Below are positions 29,899-41,258 of a stretch of DNA of 64,000 bases, piece after piece. The DNA is from Ampelocalamus luodianensis (taxonomy: Eukaryota; Streptophyta; Magnoliopsida; Poales; Poaceae), in the NCBI GenBank assembly GCA_036346255.1, contig CM070617.1, positions 2,025,501 to 2,089,500 on the forward strand, read 5' to 3'. The position numbers were made by a program, and so were the translations under genes. How positions within the stretch are numbered: the first letter of the stretch is position 1; every line of letters begins with the position of its first letter. The notes under the pieces are model-generated. The model was not told the origin of the DNA, ran no database searches, and worked only from the letters and a program-made list of their open reading frames with translations.

Positions 29899-32529
29899 AG
29901 GCATATCTCTACCGGAGTTACTGGAACAATTCTACGACGAGGACCACCGGTGCAAGTTGTGGCTCACCGCTGATGCGGATGGCCCTCCGCCCCTAGCACT
30001 TCGGGCGGTGAGGGACTGGTGGGCGCTGGACGATCGTTACATCTCGATCCTCCGGCAGACATGCTTGTTTCCCTTTACGAGGATGGTCTCTGTCGGACGC
30101 GGGTTCACCCTCGACGGCAGACTGCTGTCCGCACCATTCGACAGGTGGAGGCCCGAGACGTACACCTTCCACTTTTGGTGGGGTGAGATAACGGTCACCC
30201 TACAGGACATGTCGTTCTTGATTGGTATCCCGATCCGAGGTGTGCCGCTTGTTCCGGGCCCTCCGAGTGCGGACTGAAAGGCCATGCTAGAGCAACGCTT
30301 TGGGCAATCTATCCCGGAGGGTGCACGTGGCGTCCCCCAGGCTTGGCAGAGGCAGTTCAGAAAATGCCCGGAGGGTGTATCTGACGAGGTCGTTAGGACG
30401 TACCTCGTTGCTTACCTTCTCCAGCTCTTTGGTTGGGTCATGTTTCTAACCTCAAAGGGGTGTTTTGAACCCCAGCTTCATCCCCATCGCTGAGTCTTTG
30501 GTTGACGCGGGGGCTGGACCGATGCCTCGATACCGGGATCACCGCCCTGCGCCACATACCGGGGGTTGTGTGATGCTTCGCGGCACGGTACCACTGCTAC
30601 CAACATGGCCGTCTGCTATGTGCTCCTGCAGCTATAGAGTTGGGAGCACTTCCCTATTGGGCGGCCGACCATTGAGATAGCGGTGCACCCGTACCCTATA
30701 GTCAGACCCCCCCACATGACGTCGTAGACGCGCCCACCATAGGCTTACGGTGGACTGCTGCCCGTCTGCGCTGGGCCAACGCAAGACCGGCGAGGTGCTA
30801 CTCGTTGTACCACAACGAGTTCGAGTCGTTGCACGAGAGCGACATCATCTGGTGTCCATGGTATCTAATTTCGCCGCGTAGCGCCGCACGCGGTATCGGC
30901 AATGCATCCAGGACATACTACTGTGGAGAACGACCTGCCACCTGGTGTTCTCACATATGGTGGAGCCTCACGTGCGGTAGCGCGTAACACGGCGATTTAG
31001 TGCAGACACCGCGTGCCCCGGACGGCAGTGCTCTCGAGCGAGCCGACACACGTGAGTCAAACTTCATCCGAGTAATGTTCGCAGTCCTTACGTCTTCTTT
31101 TTCTAACATTAATCTTTCCGGAAATGCAGGCAATCGAGGTGAGGTGGGTAGATTCGGGACTGGCCAATGCACCAGCAGGAGTGGACTATAACATGGATGA
31201 ACACGGCGCACGTGGATGTCTGGCATGAGTAGCGTCCGTACGACCGTGAGTCGTATGGTGCGCACATGGAGTGGTACGTGACACGAACGCGCGCAAGACT
31301 AACCATTCCTCCTCCGGAGCGCCCAGAGGAGGTGACACAGCCGACGCACCACGAGGAGAGCCTCCGCCGCACGTACGACCATCACATCGCTTCCCGACTT
31401 GACGACACTGTACGACACTTACCACCTCTGGTTCGCAGTTTCATTGACGATATTCGTACCTTTTGTTAATGAACCTGTTAAATATGTCACTACAGTTGGA
31501 GCGGGCGCTGCGCGTCCAGAGCGCATCGGACGACGCCTCAAGAAATTTCGTATAGAACCCCGGTGGGTATAAAAGTTTTGAAGCACATCTCGGCAGAGAT
31601 GAAGAAAATAGTAAAGAACTTGAGCAACGGTCGTTCGAGGGATGACGCCCTGTGCATCGGGCTCGAAGTAGGGGGGTCGTGCTCACCCGCTAGGTCAGCA
31701 CGACCTAGCGAGTCCCGCAGGCGTCGTAGCATTTCCCATCGGTCATCCGCGGGACATGTTGCCACGGGGGTAAGTCGCTATGTTCAAATTTACGTTCTGT
31801 TTTTTGGTTTATGCCTGACGTGACACTAACATCATACCATTCTCTCGCCGTAGGTCCGTCGGGATGAATCACTTTTGTCGTCTGGACCCGGTACACAGAC
31901 TGGCGCTCCCCCTTGGTTATCTGCAGTGCACATCCGGGAGGTACGAGGTTCTTAGTTTACGTCCAGAGTGTTTACTTGTACTAACGTTGTCCCGTCTTGC
32001 AGCCTTCAGTTGCCCGTGGGGGTGACGGCCAGTTAGGGCACGGGGATACGGGCCTCCTAGCTCGTGTGAGGGAGCAGTACACGACGCTAGGGCACGATCA
32101 ATGGCAGCCAGGGTTTCTAGCGTACTCAAGGCAGAGCTTCTCTGGGTTCGGTGCCCCACGGTACGTTCCAGGCCAGAGCTCCTCTGGGTACGCGGGAACC
32201 CCGTACGTCCAAGGCCTAACTTCATCCGCGCAACCGGAGTTGCAGGCATCGCACGCCCAGAGTGGTTCAATAGCGTCCGTCGTGGATGAATTCCTTGAGT
32301 TGTCCCCCAGGTCGGCATGGCTAATCACGACGACATGTACGCTTACCAGGCTCTGCTCCAGAGTCAGCCTACCGGTCCACCTCCGCCTCAACGGTCTCCC
32401 TACCCCCTCCGCACGGACACGCACTCTCCGGACCGGTGGACGTATTCCACGGGTCATGCTCAGCGCAAAACAAGGCCGCGCACGCGGACGCAACCGCAGC
32501 AGGCAGAGAGTAGTGGCTCAGACGAGTGA
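29899..32529 (+). pseudogene. Plant mobile domain (PMD, aminotransferase-like) transposon gene, decayed
   Basis: After a CTAG acceptor the frame reads ISLPELLEQFYDED, ADGPPPLALRAVRDWWALDD and the PMD hallmark DRWRPETYTFHFWWGEITVT followed by LQDMSFLIGIPIRG. The PMD is known from MAIN/MAIL1-like plant proteins and from many plant transposons. A stop after PPSAD (30275), then FGQSIPEGARGV and LVAYLLQLFGWVMF, PIAESLVDAGAGPMPRY, LYHNEFESLHESDIIWCPWY and EWYVTRTRARLTIPPPERPE continue the family in shifted frames. Further exons lead to a low-complexity C-terminus ending QPQQAESSGSDE. Multiple frameshifts make a full protein impossible. It precedes the GRF zinc-finger gene on the same strand, as in MULE-3. 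Confidence 0.75.
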
Positions 32530-32689
32530 GCCATATAGTCTCGCGTGTTATGCGATTTTGTTTTACTAAATTTGTACACGCATTTTGGTTGTTATGTGTG
32601 TACTTGCTTGTGTAAATTTTCAATAATTTTATTCCTTTAGAATTTTTATCGCTATTTCGTATAAGTGTCTTGTTCGTATTAATCAATAA

Positions 32690-33249
32690 ACGTACAAACG
32701 TGAAAAATCCAATAAGAGCGACAAACACCGAAAAAGACCTAAAAACCAAAGTCATCCAAAATCCATAAAATTTACACATTAGGAAGATCATGATTTTAAA
32801 TGAATTAAGCAAGAAGAATCAATCAATTTGGACTAAGCATGCAAAAGTTATAGCCTAAATAATTTCAATCTGCTGGAAAATTCAAATTAAATTGCTTTCT
32901 GTTACTGTTCATCGCACAATTTTTCAGAATGTTTTTGAACTTAAAATTTTTATGGTAGGCAGAGCAAGGCATCCTAAGTACAACAAAATTGAGTTTACTT
33001 CATTTGGAGTAAAAATAAATTTCTTATGATTTTTCTAAGTTATCAAACTAGTGAAGAACATTTTTCAGAGACAATGACCTAAATAAAATATATTCTATAC
33101 TAAAACATATTAACATAGGAGAGTTAGGTTTTTATTTCCCACAATTCCTTTACAAGAATTACAAAAAAGTTTAAAAACAACAAGATGCAAGAAAAGTTTT
33201 AACTTCTTCTCATTTTCTTACATTTGAAACACAGACCCATACTTGGGAT
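32690..33249. mobile_element. Fragment of a TGTAACATCCC-class LTR
   Basis: An AT-rich stretch ends CTTGGGATGTTACA, the same terminus as the solo LTRs at 16589-20175 and 58763-62032 (TTTGGGATGTTACA, TTTTGGGATGTTACA). The body shows the same style of LTR edge sequence. The other end and a target duplication are not recognisable, so it is a truncated copy. Confidence 0.55.
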
Positions 33250-33440
33250 GTTACAGAGCTGTCACGTCCTGCTTTGGAGAGTCTTGTCTTTTCGGTCTGA
33301 AAAGCTGAGGAGGCAGAGTGTTGTCACGTCTTACTTTGTAGGGAGCTGTCATGTCCTGCTTTGTAGAGTCTTTTCTTTTCGATCTGAAAAGTTGAGGAGG
33401 CAGAGTGTTGTCACGTCTTACTTTGCAGGGAGCTGTCACG
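33250..33440. repeat. Two-copy tandem repeat of about 98 bp
   Basis: The unit contains AGCTGTCAYGTCCTGCTTTG, GAGTCTTKTCTTTTCG and GAGGAGGCAGAGTGTTGTCA, repeated with few changes and followed by a partial third copy. A related phrase (GGGGAGGCAGAGTGTTAGCAG) occurs at about 29450. Confidence 0.8.
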
Positions 33441-33494
33441 TCTAGTCTCGTCATGTGCAAGCTAACACATTACCCGCTTTATAAGCCTCCCCCT

Positions 33495-33592
33495 GTGGCC
33501 TATAAAATGCACGCCCCACACGACGAAAGTAGGACCACTCGACCGTCTAAATCGTAGGAAGAAAAACCTTCTCTGTCTTACAGTAACATACC
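33495..33592 (+). promoter_or_regulatory. Promoter of the MULE-A zinc-finger gene
   Basis: TATAAAA at 33501-33507 lies about 90 bp before the ATG at 33593. The counterpart in MULE-3 has TATAAAA at 63418 and ATG at 63526, with a similar distance and a similar cysteine-finger gene behind it. Confidence 0.6.
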
Positions 33593-33668
33593 ATGGCAGA
33601 CGAAGCAATATGACCATTCCAACTGGGGTCGCCAAAGCAAGACCTTCCCCTTCAAAGGAGGGAGGACT
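33593..33668 (+). pseudogene. GRF zinc-finger transposon gene of MULE-A, 5' piece
   Basis: The frame reads MADEAI, a stop (TGA, perhaps from a Trp codon), then PFQLGSPKQDLPLQRRED before the CACTA inserts. After removal of the CACTA and one copy of its ACT duplication, the frame continues without a break at 41264 (FGPNYRLILNKRAQPIWPK). Apart from the single stop this exon is intact. Confidence 0.6.
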
Positions 33669-33704
33669 CACTACTACAAAACAGGCTATAGTAGGCACTC
33701 CATC

Positions 33705-34090
33705 ACAGACGGGTTAATTTGAAACCGTCTTTGTTGGGTCTGTTGGGCGCGGCATTTGTTTTGCCGGCCTATCACAGACGGTTCTTATTAGTAACCGTCT
33801 GTGATAGGCATATATCACAAACAGTTCATAAATAGAACTGTCTGTGAAATATCACAGACAGTTCTATTTATAAACCGTCTGTGATAATCCTCCATATCAC
33901 AGACGGTTTATTAATAGAATTGTCTGTGATATTTCACAGACGGTTATTTACATAAACCGTTTGTGATAATCGTCCATATCACAGACGGTTTATAAATAGC
34001 ACCGTCTGTGATATTTCATGACGATTCTATTTATGAACCGCTCAGTGCATGATATATGCTTATCACGCATAGTTCATATTTTGAACCGTG
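33705..34090. repeat. Left subterminal hairpin repeats of the 7.6-kb CACTA
   Basis: About a dozen copies of ATCACAGACGGTT and AACCGTCTGTGAT alternate as hairpins with short AT-rich loops such as TATTTATA. Expected transposase-binding region. Confidence 0.85.
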
Positions 34091-34106
34091 CAGTGATATC
34101 TCGCGC

Positions 34107-34114
34107 TATAAATA
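34107..34114 (+). promoter_or_regulatory. TATA box of the CACTA transposase gene
   Basis: TATAAATA follows the last subterminal hairpin and precedes a purine-rich leader (34165-34255, GGAGAAGGAGAGGAG type). This is the usual place for the promoter of the first CACTA gene. Confidence 0.5.
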
Positions 34115-34164
34115 CAGAGTACCCTGCCCTTCTCATTTCGCCTTTCCCGGATAAATCCCATCAC

Positions 34165-34710
34165 TTGCTGCGGAGAGAGAGAGAGAGAGGGGAGGAGAAG
34201 GAGAGGAGAAAGGGAGGGAGAAGGAGAGGAGAAGAGGAGAAGGAGAAGGAGAAAGACTGACAATATGAAGAGATCGATTTGGTATTTTCATCGTGAGCTC
34301 CGAGGGTAACAATCTTTATAACCCAATTGAGATATTGTAGAATATGCTAAGCATCGATCGCGTGTATAAGAGCCGAAATGGGAGTGGGTACTTCCATAGC
34401 ATCGGGTAACTATCGTGAAGAGGAATTGTGCGGATTTCAGAATCGCACTAAGGAATAATAAAAAGCACATAAAGTAGTAAGTAAGGAATTAATCCCATTA
34501 TTAGGAATGCAGTTATTAGCTATTTTGAACAAATCCTGAAACTCTACCCTTTAGAGCATCTGCAATTTACGTGCTTAATTAGCCGGTTCGAATGGCTAGA
34601 TTTGCATCCGGATGTAGGGGAATAGAATAATATTTTTCATTGGGTGGTTGGAATAATATTAAAGTTCTGTGAGGGGGAGGAAATGGAGAGAGAGAGAGAG
34701 AGAGCGCGCG
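34165..34710. repeat. Purine-rich leader tract and GA microsatellite
   Basis: A GAGA/GGAGAAG tract spans 34165-34260 and a second GA run lies at 34684-34705. The sequence between them is AT-rich and intron-like, with a stop-rich plus strand. Confidence 0.6.
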
Positions 34711-34771
34711 GTTGAGAGAGATTTTATTAATCTAATTTGACACTATATATTTTTGTTATATGTGTAGCGTA

Positions 34772-35717
34772 GATGGACCGAAACTGGATGTATGGTGTGA
34801 ACCGTGTGAGTAAAGAGTACATTAATGTTGAAGAAGGGGATAAAATTTATGTACTGTCCATGCATTGATTGCGGTAATCTGAAGATGTTTACCAACCCGA
34901 CGCAGATAGAAGCACACTTGATTCGAAGGGGTTTCAAAAAAGGGTATACATGTTGGACCAATCACGGTGAAGAGCGACAGGAAGTTAGTAATAACGACAT
35001 CGCCGAGGAAGTCAACGATATGCCGGATGTCAACGATATGCCGGATGTAGACTGTGCTTTTGATGAGGATAGGTCACACGATGACAATCTAGATCAGATG
35101 CTACGCGATGCAGAAGAGAACTACAGTGTGAGAGAGTTTTGTAAATTCGAGCGCTTAATGGAGGACTCGGTGAGACCTTTGTTCCCTGGCTGTAAGCCGG
35201 AATATACAAGGTTGTCAACCGTGATTGAACTACTTAAATTAAAAGCAAGCAATGGTTGGTCCGATAAGAGTTTCACGGCGTTGTTAGGTCTCCTAGCGGA
35301 CATTCTTCTGGAGGGAAACGTGTTGCCCAACACCACCTACCAAGCAAAGAAGGTTCTTTGTCCATTGGGAATGGAAGTAGAAAGAATACATGCATGTCCG
35401 AACGATTGTATCCTCTCAGAAAGAGTATGCAGACATGCATGTATGTCCGTGTGCAAAGCATCCCGATACAAGCGTCGAGAATCGCTAGGTTGAAGCAAGG
35501 ACCTCTTGTTAAGATGTTGTGGTATCTGCCTGTGATCCCACGTTTGAAGCGTTTATTTGCGAACCCAAAAGAGGCAAGATTGGTGCGTTGGCACTCGGAG
35601 GACCGTAAGAAAGATGGAAAGCTAAGACACCCTGCTGATTACGCCGGTGGAGAAACGATCGAGCTTCAAGAGTTCGGTGCAGAACCAAGGAACATAAGGT
35701 TAGGGTTGAGTACAGAT
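34772..35717 (+). pseudogene. CACTA TNP2-type transposase, truncated
   Basis: It begins MDRNWMYGVNRVSKEYINVE, shifts frame, and continues FMYCPCIDCGNLK, HLIRRGFKKGYTCWTNHGE: the transposase-associated domain (WMY start, CPC..C, GY..W..HGE). Then come SDKSFTALLGLLADILLEGN, VLPNTTYQAKKVLCPLGMEV, HACPNDCILS, and after another shift WYLPVIPRLKRLF, WHSEDRKKDGKLRHPAD and NIRLGLSTDG, the start of the TNP2 catalytic region. Coding sequence stops exactly where the subterminal-type repeats at 35718 begin, so the catalytic core is gone. At least two frameshifts occur. Confidence 0.9.
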
Positions 35718-35995
35718 GGATCACAGACAGTTCTAATATAGAACCGTCTGTGATAGCCCGACAAAACCTATTCTGTGATAAGAGTTTATCACAGACGGTT
35801 ATATACACAAACCGTCTTTGATAGATAATCATAGACGGCTCTATCTAATGACCGTCTGTGATACGTTCCATATCACAGACGGTTTAAATAAGGCCGTCTG
35901 TGATATAGAACGTATCACAGACGGTTATTAGATAGAGCCATCTATGATTATCTATCAAAGACGGTTTTAGTAAATAACCGTCTGTGATAGCCTCT
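35718..35995. repeat. Internal hairpin block with a near-perfect 100-bp palindrome
   Basis: Arms 35788-35888 and 35891-35990 are inverted copies with only a few differences, centred on TTTAAATA at 35883-35890. Each arm itself contains three ATCACAGACGGTT-type hairpins. It replaces the rest of the TNP2 gene and is followed by TATAAGG and a leader-like sequence, so it looks like the subterminal end of a second, related CACTA fused to the first. Confidence 0.8.
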
Positions 35996-36230
35996 TATAA
36001 GGTGGGAACCGCTAGGGTTTTCCTCACTCGTCCCTTCCTTTCCCGCACCCCTGAGTTTATCGCGCGCTCCTTTGCCTCCTCTAGGGCTCCCGTTCACCGC
36101 CGCCTCCGACCTCGACATTGCCGCCCCGACCTCGGCGCGCGCTCCGACCTTGGCGCCCGACCTCGGACGTCCCGACCTCGGCGCCCCACCGGCGCCCCAC
36201 ACCGCCGCTCCGACCTCGGCGGCCGACACT
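35996..36230 (+). other. Promoter/leader-like region after the palindrome
   Basis: TTATAAGG at 35995-36002 precedes a C-rich leader with repeated CCGACCTCGGCGC phrases. No protein-like frame. It probably belongs to the first exon and promoter of the gene at 37560. Confidence 0.4.
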
Positions 36231-36510
36231 AGGTTGTGCTCTTACCGTCACCTCCTCCCTCGCACCTCCCTTGCTCGTGACGGGTTACGTTGATGCTCGT
36301 GATGGGCTCTGTGATGGGTCCGACCTCGGCGACCGACACTAGGTTGTGCTCTTACTCGTCACCTCCTCTCCTCGCACCTCCCTTGCTCGTGATGGGTCCC
36401 GTTGATGCTCGTGATGGGCTCTGTGATGGGTCCGACCTCGGCGACCGACACTAGGTTGTGCTCTTACTCGTCACCTCCTCTCCCTCGCACCTCCCTTGCT
36501 CTGTGATGGT
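36221..36510. repeat. Tandem repeat, unit about 115 bp, 2.5 copies
   Basis: Units contain CGACACTAGGTTGTGCTCTT, CGCACCTCCCTTGCTCGTGA and GGGCTCTGTGATGGGTCC. Further degenerate copies of GCTCTGTGATGGGTTCTGAT continue to about 36590. Confidence 0.8.
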
Positions 36511-36599
36511 TCTGATGATGCCTTGTTCATGCTTTGTGATGGTCTCTGTTGATGCTCTGTGATGGGTTCTGATGATGCCTTGTTGATGCTCTGTGATGA

Positions 36600-37555
36600 T
36601 AGTCAAAATCGAAATCATATAGATATTTACAAAGCAGACTTGAGCTCTTGTACTCTTTGTTTTGCTGATTATAAGCGGAATTAAGATACACTTGTATGTT
36701 TTTCGTGATGATAGCGAAAATCAAATCAAATAGATGATTAGAAGCAGGACTTGAGCTTAAGCATATTTCTATTCTCAATCACAATTAGGCTTATTGTTGA
36801 TATAAATTTGTGAATTATTCAAGACATATGATTAGATGTTCTGCTTATAGAATGCTTTATGTGTTGTAGTTTGAGCTCAAGATCTGTTTTGTAATTATCA
36901 AAATTGATTGGTGAAGAGATTTTGACAGAGGATCGGGATTGCAAAGACTATGTCTTATGCAATTTGTCAATCGAGAGCAATTTGTCGAGAAAAAATGCAT
37001 TTGAGGGTTCGCTTTGATTGCCATGGCATCTTAAATGCATTTTCTTCTAATTTTGGATATATCAATTAGCGATAACCTCTCATTCTAGACATGTAAGATT
37101 GTTGTTGCGATATGACTCATTTAGCAATTGTATTTTTGGTTGAGTTGTGACTTGGTTCATTTAAGCGCAATTGTCCGTGATCTTTCGTAATAGCTTCGTG
37201 TTTAGTCGCTCAATTATGCTCATTTGAGGATGCAACATTGTGCCCTTACATTAATATTAATTGTTTTCATGGAGAAATCATGCTGTTAGGAAGCAATGTG
37301 GTGTCAGTGTGTTGAATTTTTATCAATAGGTGACCTCTTTTGTTGTCTGTTTGCAAAGCATCTAGTTGTTGAACATTGCTTTAGGGCTGCTCTTGAGTTA
37401 TTACACTAAATCATTCCATTGTTTGCATTAATAAGAAAAGAATGCTCAGTCACATCTTTTGGTATCGATCGGTTTGTTTTCTTCGGTGTGCTTAACCCTC
37501 GGCCCTGGCATGGGTAGTAATATATCTCAAACTAATTATATAGATAGCAAGTAAG
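36600..37555. other. Intron-like interval inside the CACTA
   Basis: AT-rich and stop-rich on both strands. The stretch lies between the leader-like region and the ATG at 37560. No gene is recognised. Confidence 0.4.
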
Positions 37556-37559
37556 CGAG

Positions 37560-38604
37560 ATGGCAAAGGCACCATCTTCCCCGCCGTCCCCGACGCCGCA
37601 GATGGCAGAGGCACCATCTTTGCCGTCGACGACAATGACACAAAAGCGAGATGGCAGAGGAGAATTGAAGATGTCTGTGGGCCGACTGGTCATCACGGAG
37701 GTTAGTGATTTTGGGGTCCCTCTGCGTCCCAAGAGCTCAGCAGCGAGATTCCGGACCATGTGCGGGATACTTGCAAGAAAACGGGTCCCCATCACCACAC
37801 CAAGGTGGAAGGATCTGACGAAAGAAGCGAGAGGCGCGCTATGGACAGAACTATTACAAAAGTTCACTATCCCAGAAGTAGACATGGCACGTGTGGATAA
37901 ATCGTGGAGGACGTTCAAGAGCATTCTTGTCACGAAGAACGTGAACACGGGTCAGACGCCCTTCGCGAAGTACGGATTCTTGACGCAGGAAACATGGGAC
38001 GCCTTTGTTGCTATGAAGACGACGCCCGAATTTAACGAGCAAAGTGCGGCACACAAAGCTCTCCAGACACGAAACACTCATCCGCACGCACTCTGCACGG
38101 CTGGATACGCAGGAAAATATGATGAATGGGCGGCGCGAGGACAACGCGTTTCACGATGTCACGCACCGCGTTCCCTAGCCTGGTTAAAAGCGAGGGCAAA
38201 AGTCTCATCTTCGGGAAGCATCTCTTTCACAAACCCGGCAGACGAGGAAGTGTCTCAACGTTTGGTAAGTATGTCGAACTACCTAGTTAATAACTCCATA
38301 TATAACTTCATAGTGTCTATAATAACATGATGACTTCTTGCAGCGTGAATTGTCTGCCCAAACCTCCCAAGGCTCCTTCCATGTAGACAGGGAGAAGGAT
38401 ATACTCTCTATGGCCCTGGGAAACAAGGAACACCCGGGTCGCACGCGAGGTCTTGGGGTTAACGTACCTTGGAGTCATGGATTCGCAGATGACTACTGCA
38501 CGTACATGAGTAGGAAGAGATCTAAGGTCGAGCGCGAGGACTGGTTGGTACAGATGATTACTGAAAAGTTTGAAGGAAAGGCGGCGAGACTGCAGATCAA
38601 ATGA
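37560..38604 (+). CDS. Transposase_24-type CACTA protein (TNPA/TNPD-like), N-terminal two exons
   Basis: Exon 1 (37560-38264, 235 codons) begins MAKAPSSPPSPTPQMAEAPS and carries FRTMCGILARKRVPITTPRW, TIPEVDMARVDKSWRTFKS, FAKYGFLTQETWDAFVAMKT, TPEFNEQSAAHKALQ and HALCTAGYAGKYDEW, the core of the plant Ptta/En/Spm transposase family (Transposase_24). The donor TTG|GTAAGT and acceptor CAG|CGT (38343/38344) join in phase zero. Exon 2 reads RELSAQTSQGSFHVDREKD, ALGNKEHPGRTRGLGVNVPW and ends at a TGA at 38602-38604. The family is a DNA-binding partner of CACTA transposition. A related stretch continues in other frames after 38790, so the stop may be a lesion or an unrecognised intron. Confidence 0.7.
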
Positions 38605-38789
38605 ATCAACTCTCTCGCGCAAGCGCCCGTTAATTTGGGAGCTAGTCCCGCGACATGGCGTAGCGCCCACGCATATTCGGACATGACGATGTCCATTACC
38701 GATAGACGACATCAAGGTAATGTACATCTATGGAATGCAAGCAAAGATAGACCTATAGGACACCTTAGCTAATTGCGATCGTTTTGTAG

Positions 38790-39440
38790 GAGCCGACGGC
38801 CGCAAGCTCCTAGTGAGGTTAGTTGGGTCCATTTCTATTGAGGCGGGCGGGGATGGTGCATCCATACCGGGAAGGCGATGCAAAGACGGTGTCGTGTGGC
38901 GCAGGTTACGCCCGGTGGAGGTGGACATGGTACATGAACATTTCATGGCCGTCCCACCGAGATTCGCCCGACGAAGAGATCACAACACTAAGGGATGTCG
39001 TACGGTTTTATCCGATGGCCCAAGAAGGACATCGTCCGGACCCGAGAGTGCCGCGATCTCAACACGACCATTCCTCTCGAACGGACCCTCCATGACTCCA
39101 CCTCATATTTCGCCTCGAAGGCCACCTTTTCGGTTCCTTGGAGAAGACATCGAAGGAACAAGAAAAGCGTGCGCCGCCAGTCGGGTCCCGAGTCGTCTCG
39201 CAAGAAGACGATGCCAATGCTTAAGACCAAATCGAAATCGACGAAGGCGCCTCTCAAGTCCGGCAAGTCGGGAATATCCGGGAAGTACATCATCGGGAAA
39301 CCGTTGTGCTCCCACGCAGATTAGGGCGTCTTTGGATATGCTTGTCGCTTTGCATGCCCGGTACTTGGATAAGGCCCAAAAGGAGGGTGCGACATCGAAT
39401 CACCGTCGGATACGGGCATAAGCATTTCTTCAACGGACGA
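38790..39440 (+). pseudogene. Central part of the CACTA accessory protein, frameshifted
   Basis: After a TTTGTAG acceptor-like site, phrases GRKLLVRLVGSISIEAG, MVHPYREGDAKTVSCGAGYA, VEVDMVHEHFMAVP and DSPDEEITTLRDV follow one another in different frames. They are the typical segment of CACTA proteins between the Transposase_24 region and the protease. A Lys/Ser-rich linker (KTKSKSTKAPLKSGKSGISG) follows near 39230-39290, then LDMLVALHARYLDKAQ. At least three frameshifts. Confidence 0.55.
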
Positions 39441-40480
39441 ACCACTTCGCCGTGGGCTTCAACGACCTATATGACCTATTCAACCTCGTTGGCCTTGACG
39501 CCGCTTCTACGATGTTGGACATCGTAAGTGCATACAATCAAGTTCTACATTCACGTAATACCGATAAATATCACAACTCATTTCTTATTTATAGATACAT
39601 GATGAAAAATATCCGGGAATGGAAAGAACCGGTGGGTTTCCTCGACCCACATGTGGTATCGTTGCAAACCATGCAAACAGACTCATCCTTCGTCGAGAAA
39701 TACATAACGCGAGCATTGCTTCATCAGCAGAACATGAAGTACATCGTGGTGCCCTACAACCAGGGGTAAGTGTCACTACTTGCTCTACAAATTTTATTTG
39801 TACTTTATACGCAAAGACGAACTCAAAGTTTAATGACTATAGTGACATACATGAGTAGGTACCACTGGATCCTTTTAGTCATCATAACAAAGAGGGACCA
39901 TGTGATAAACCTTGATTCCCTAATCCGCAACGACCACAACTTCAGCATTCTACAAGGAACACTCGACATGTATGCTTATTTCCTTCATACATAACTCTAT
40001 TTTAGTCTTCATTCGTTTGAAATGGTCGAGGATAACTTTTTGAAATCATGTAGGTCGTTCATCGACTATGTTGCCAACAAAGGAATATACGATGGAAAGA
40101 GCGCGAACTAACACACAGACAAAATTTTTGTGCGCTACAACACGATAATCCTATATCATACTTCATAATAACGCATCTCGAATCGATATATGTAATTCTA
40201 TTTTTGCAAAGGCCGCCAAGAAAAAATGATGAGTTATGTGCAATCTCGTTTGCCATCATATGGAGCAAATCATTAGAGCTAGGAAGAAGGATCCCGAGGT
40301 TTGTGAATCTCAAAATAATTATTTCGTAATTATAAATTTAAATATATATGCTTAACACTTTACTCTTGCTAGCGACAGGCCTTGAATATAGAATTAGATG
40401 GACTCTTTGAGAATGAGATCAAGGACATTCGAGGAAGCTCTGCTGACTTTATCATATCGAGAGATAATTAAGGACAGGAG
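39441..40480 (+). pseudogene. Ulp1-like (C48) protease domain of the CACTA protein
   Basis: Exons separated by short introns encode VGFNDLYDLFNLVGLDAAST, YRYMMKNIREWKEPVGFLDP, YIVVPYNQG, then YHWILLVIITKRDHVINLDS and later RKNDELCAISFAIIWSKSL. The order fits the Ulp1 peptidase fold: His in YHW, Asp in NLDS and Cys in ELC as candidate catalytic triad. Such domains are common in plant CACTA and MULE proteins (for example Kaonashi-type elements) and resemble SUMO proteases. Frameshifts, for instance between 40090 and 40200, and an in-frame stop make it inactive as written. Confidence 0.65.
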
Positions 40481-40744
40481 AATTTCACTCGCTTGAGCCA
40501 GCGCATCACCCCGCCGATACTTCTCAACCACCTGCAAACAATTGACTCAATTGTAATCAAATTTATTTTGTAACAATACTTGAACAAATGTGATCTTTTG
40601 TAATTTATTTTGAGTAATGATCAGATTGAGTTTGTCGACAATTGACTATCTGTGATGTATCTGTTTTTCTGCATGCTTGTTTTCAGAGGGCATGGCTAGC
40701 AATTCCTGAGGCTAGCCAAAAATATGTAAAAAAACTAGTTAGTG

Positions 40745-41258
40745 TAATGAACTATCACAGACGATTTTTAAATAAAAATCGTCTATGAATGCCGAGATAT
40801 CAGAGCGGTTACGTACACGAACGTCAGTGAAGTCGAAGTATCCTGACGTTACGTACACTAACCGATCAGGAGTCGAGTATCACGAGCGGTTCTAAACATA
40901 AACCGCTCGTGATACTCGACTTCACGCAACGATTCTAAACATAAATAAATGCAGATACATCGACTTCGCTGACGGTTCGTGTATAGAACCGTCTGTGATA
41001 CTCCGACTTCACAGACGGTTAGTGTACAGAACCGTCTGTGATACTCTGACTTCACAGACGGTTAGTGTACAAAACCGTCTGTGATACTGGCATTCACAGA
41101 CGGTTTTATTTTAAAACCGTCTGTGATATTCGTATCATAGACGGTTACCCGACCGTCTGTAATAACAACCTGCTATCAGAGATCAACTTATCCAGACGGT
41201 TCGAAAACCGTCTGTGATGAGGGTTCCAAACCGTCTGTGATGACTGTTTCTATAGTAG
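40745..41258. repeat. Right subterminal hairpin repeats of the 7.6-kb CACTA
   Basis: About ten hairpins on TCACAGACGGTT/AACCGTCTGTGATA, with some diverged units (GAGCGGTTCTAAACATAAACC) on the inner side. They end at the terminal inverted repeat. Confidence 0.85.

Noticed and set aside
33705..34090. Regularly spaced short palindromic repeats that could be mistaken for a CRISPR array
   Set aside because: Eukaryotic context, variable spacers of only a few bases, and position directly inside CACTA termini show they are subterminal repeats.
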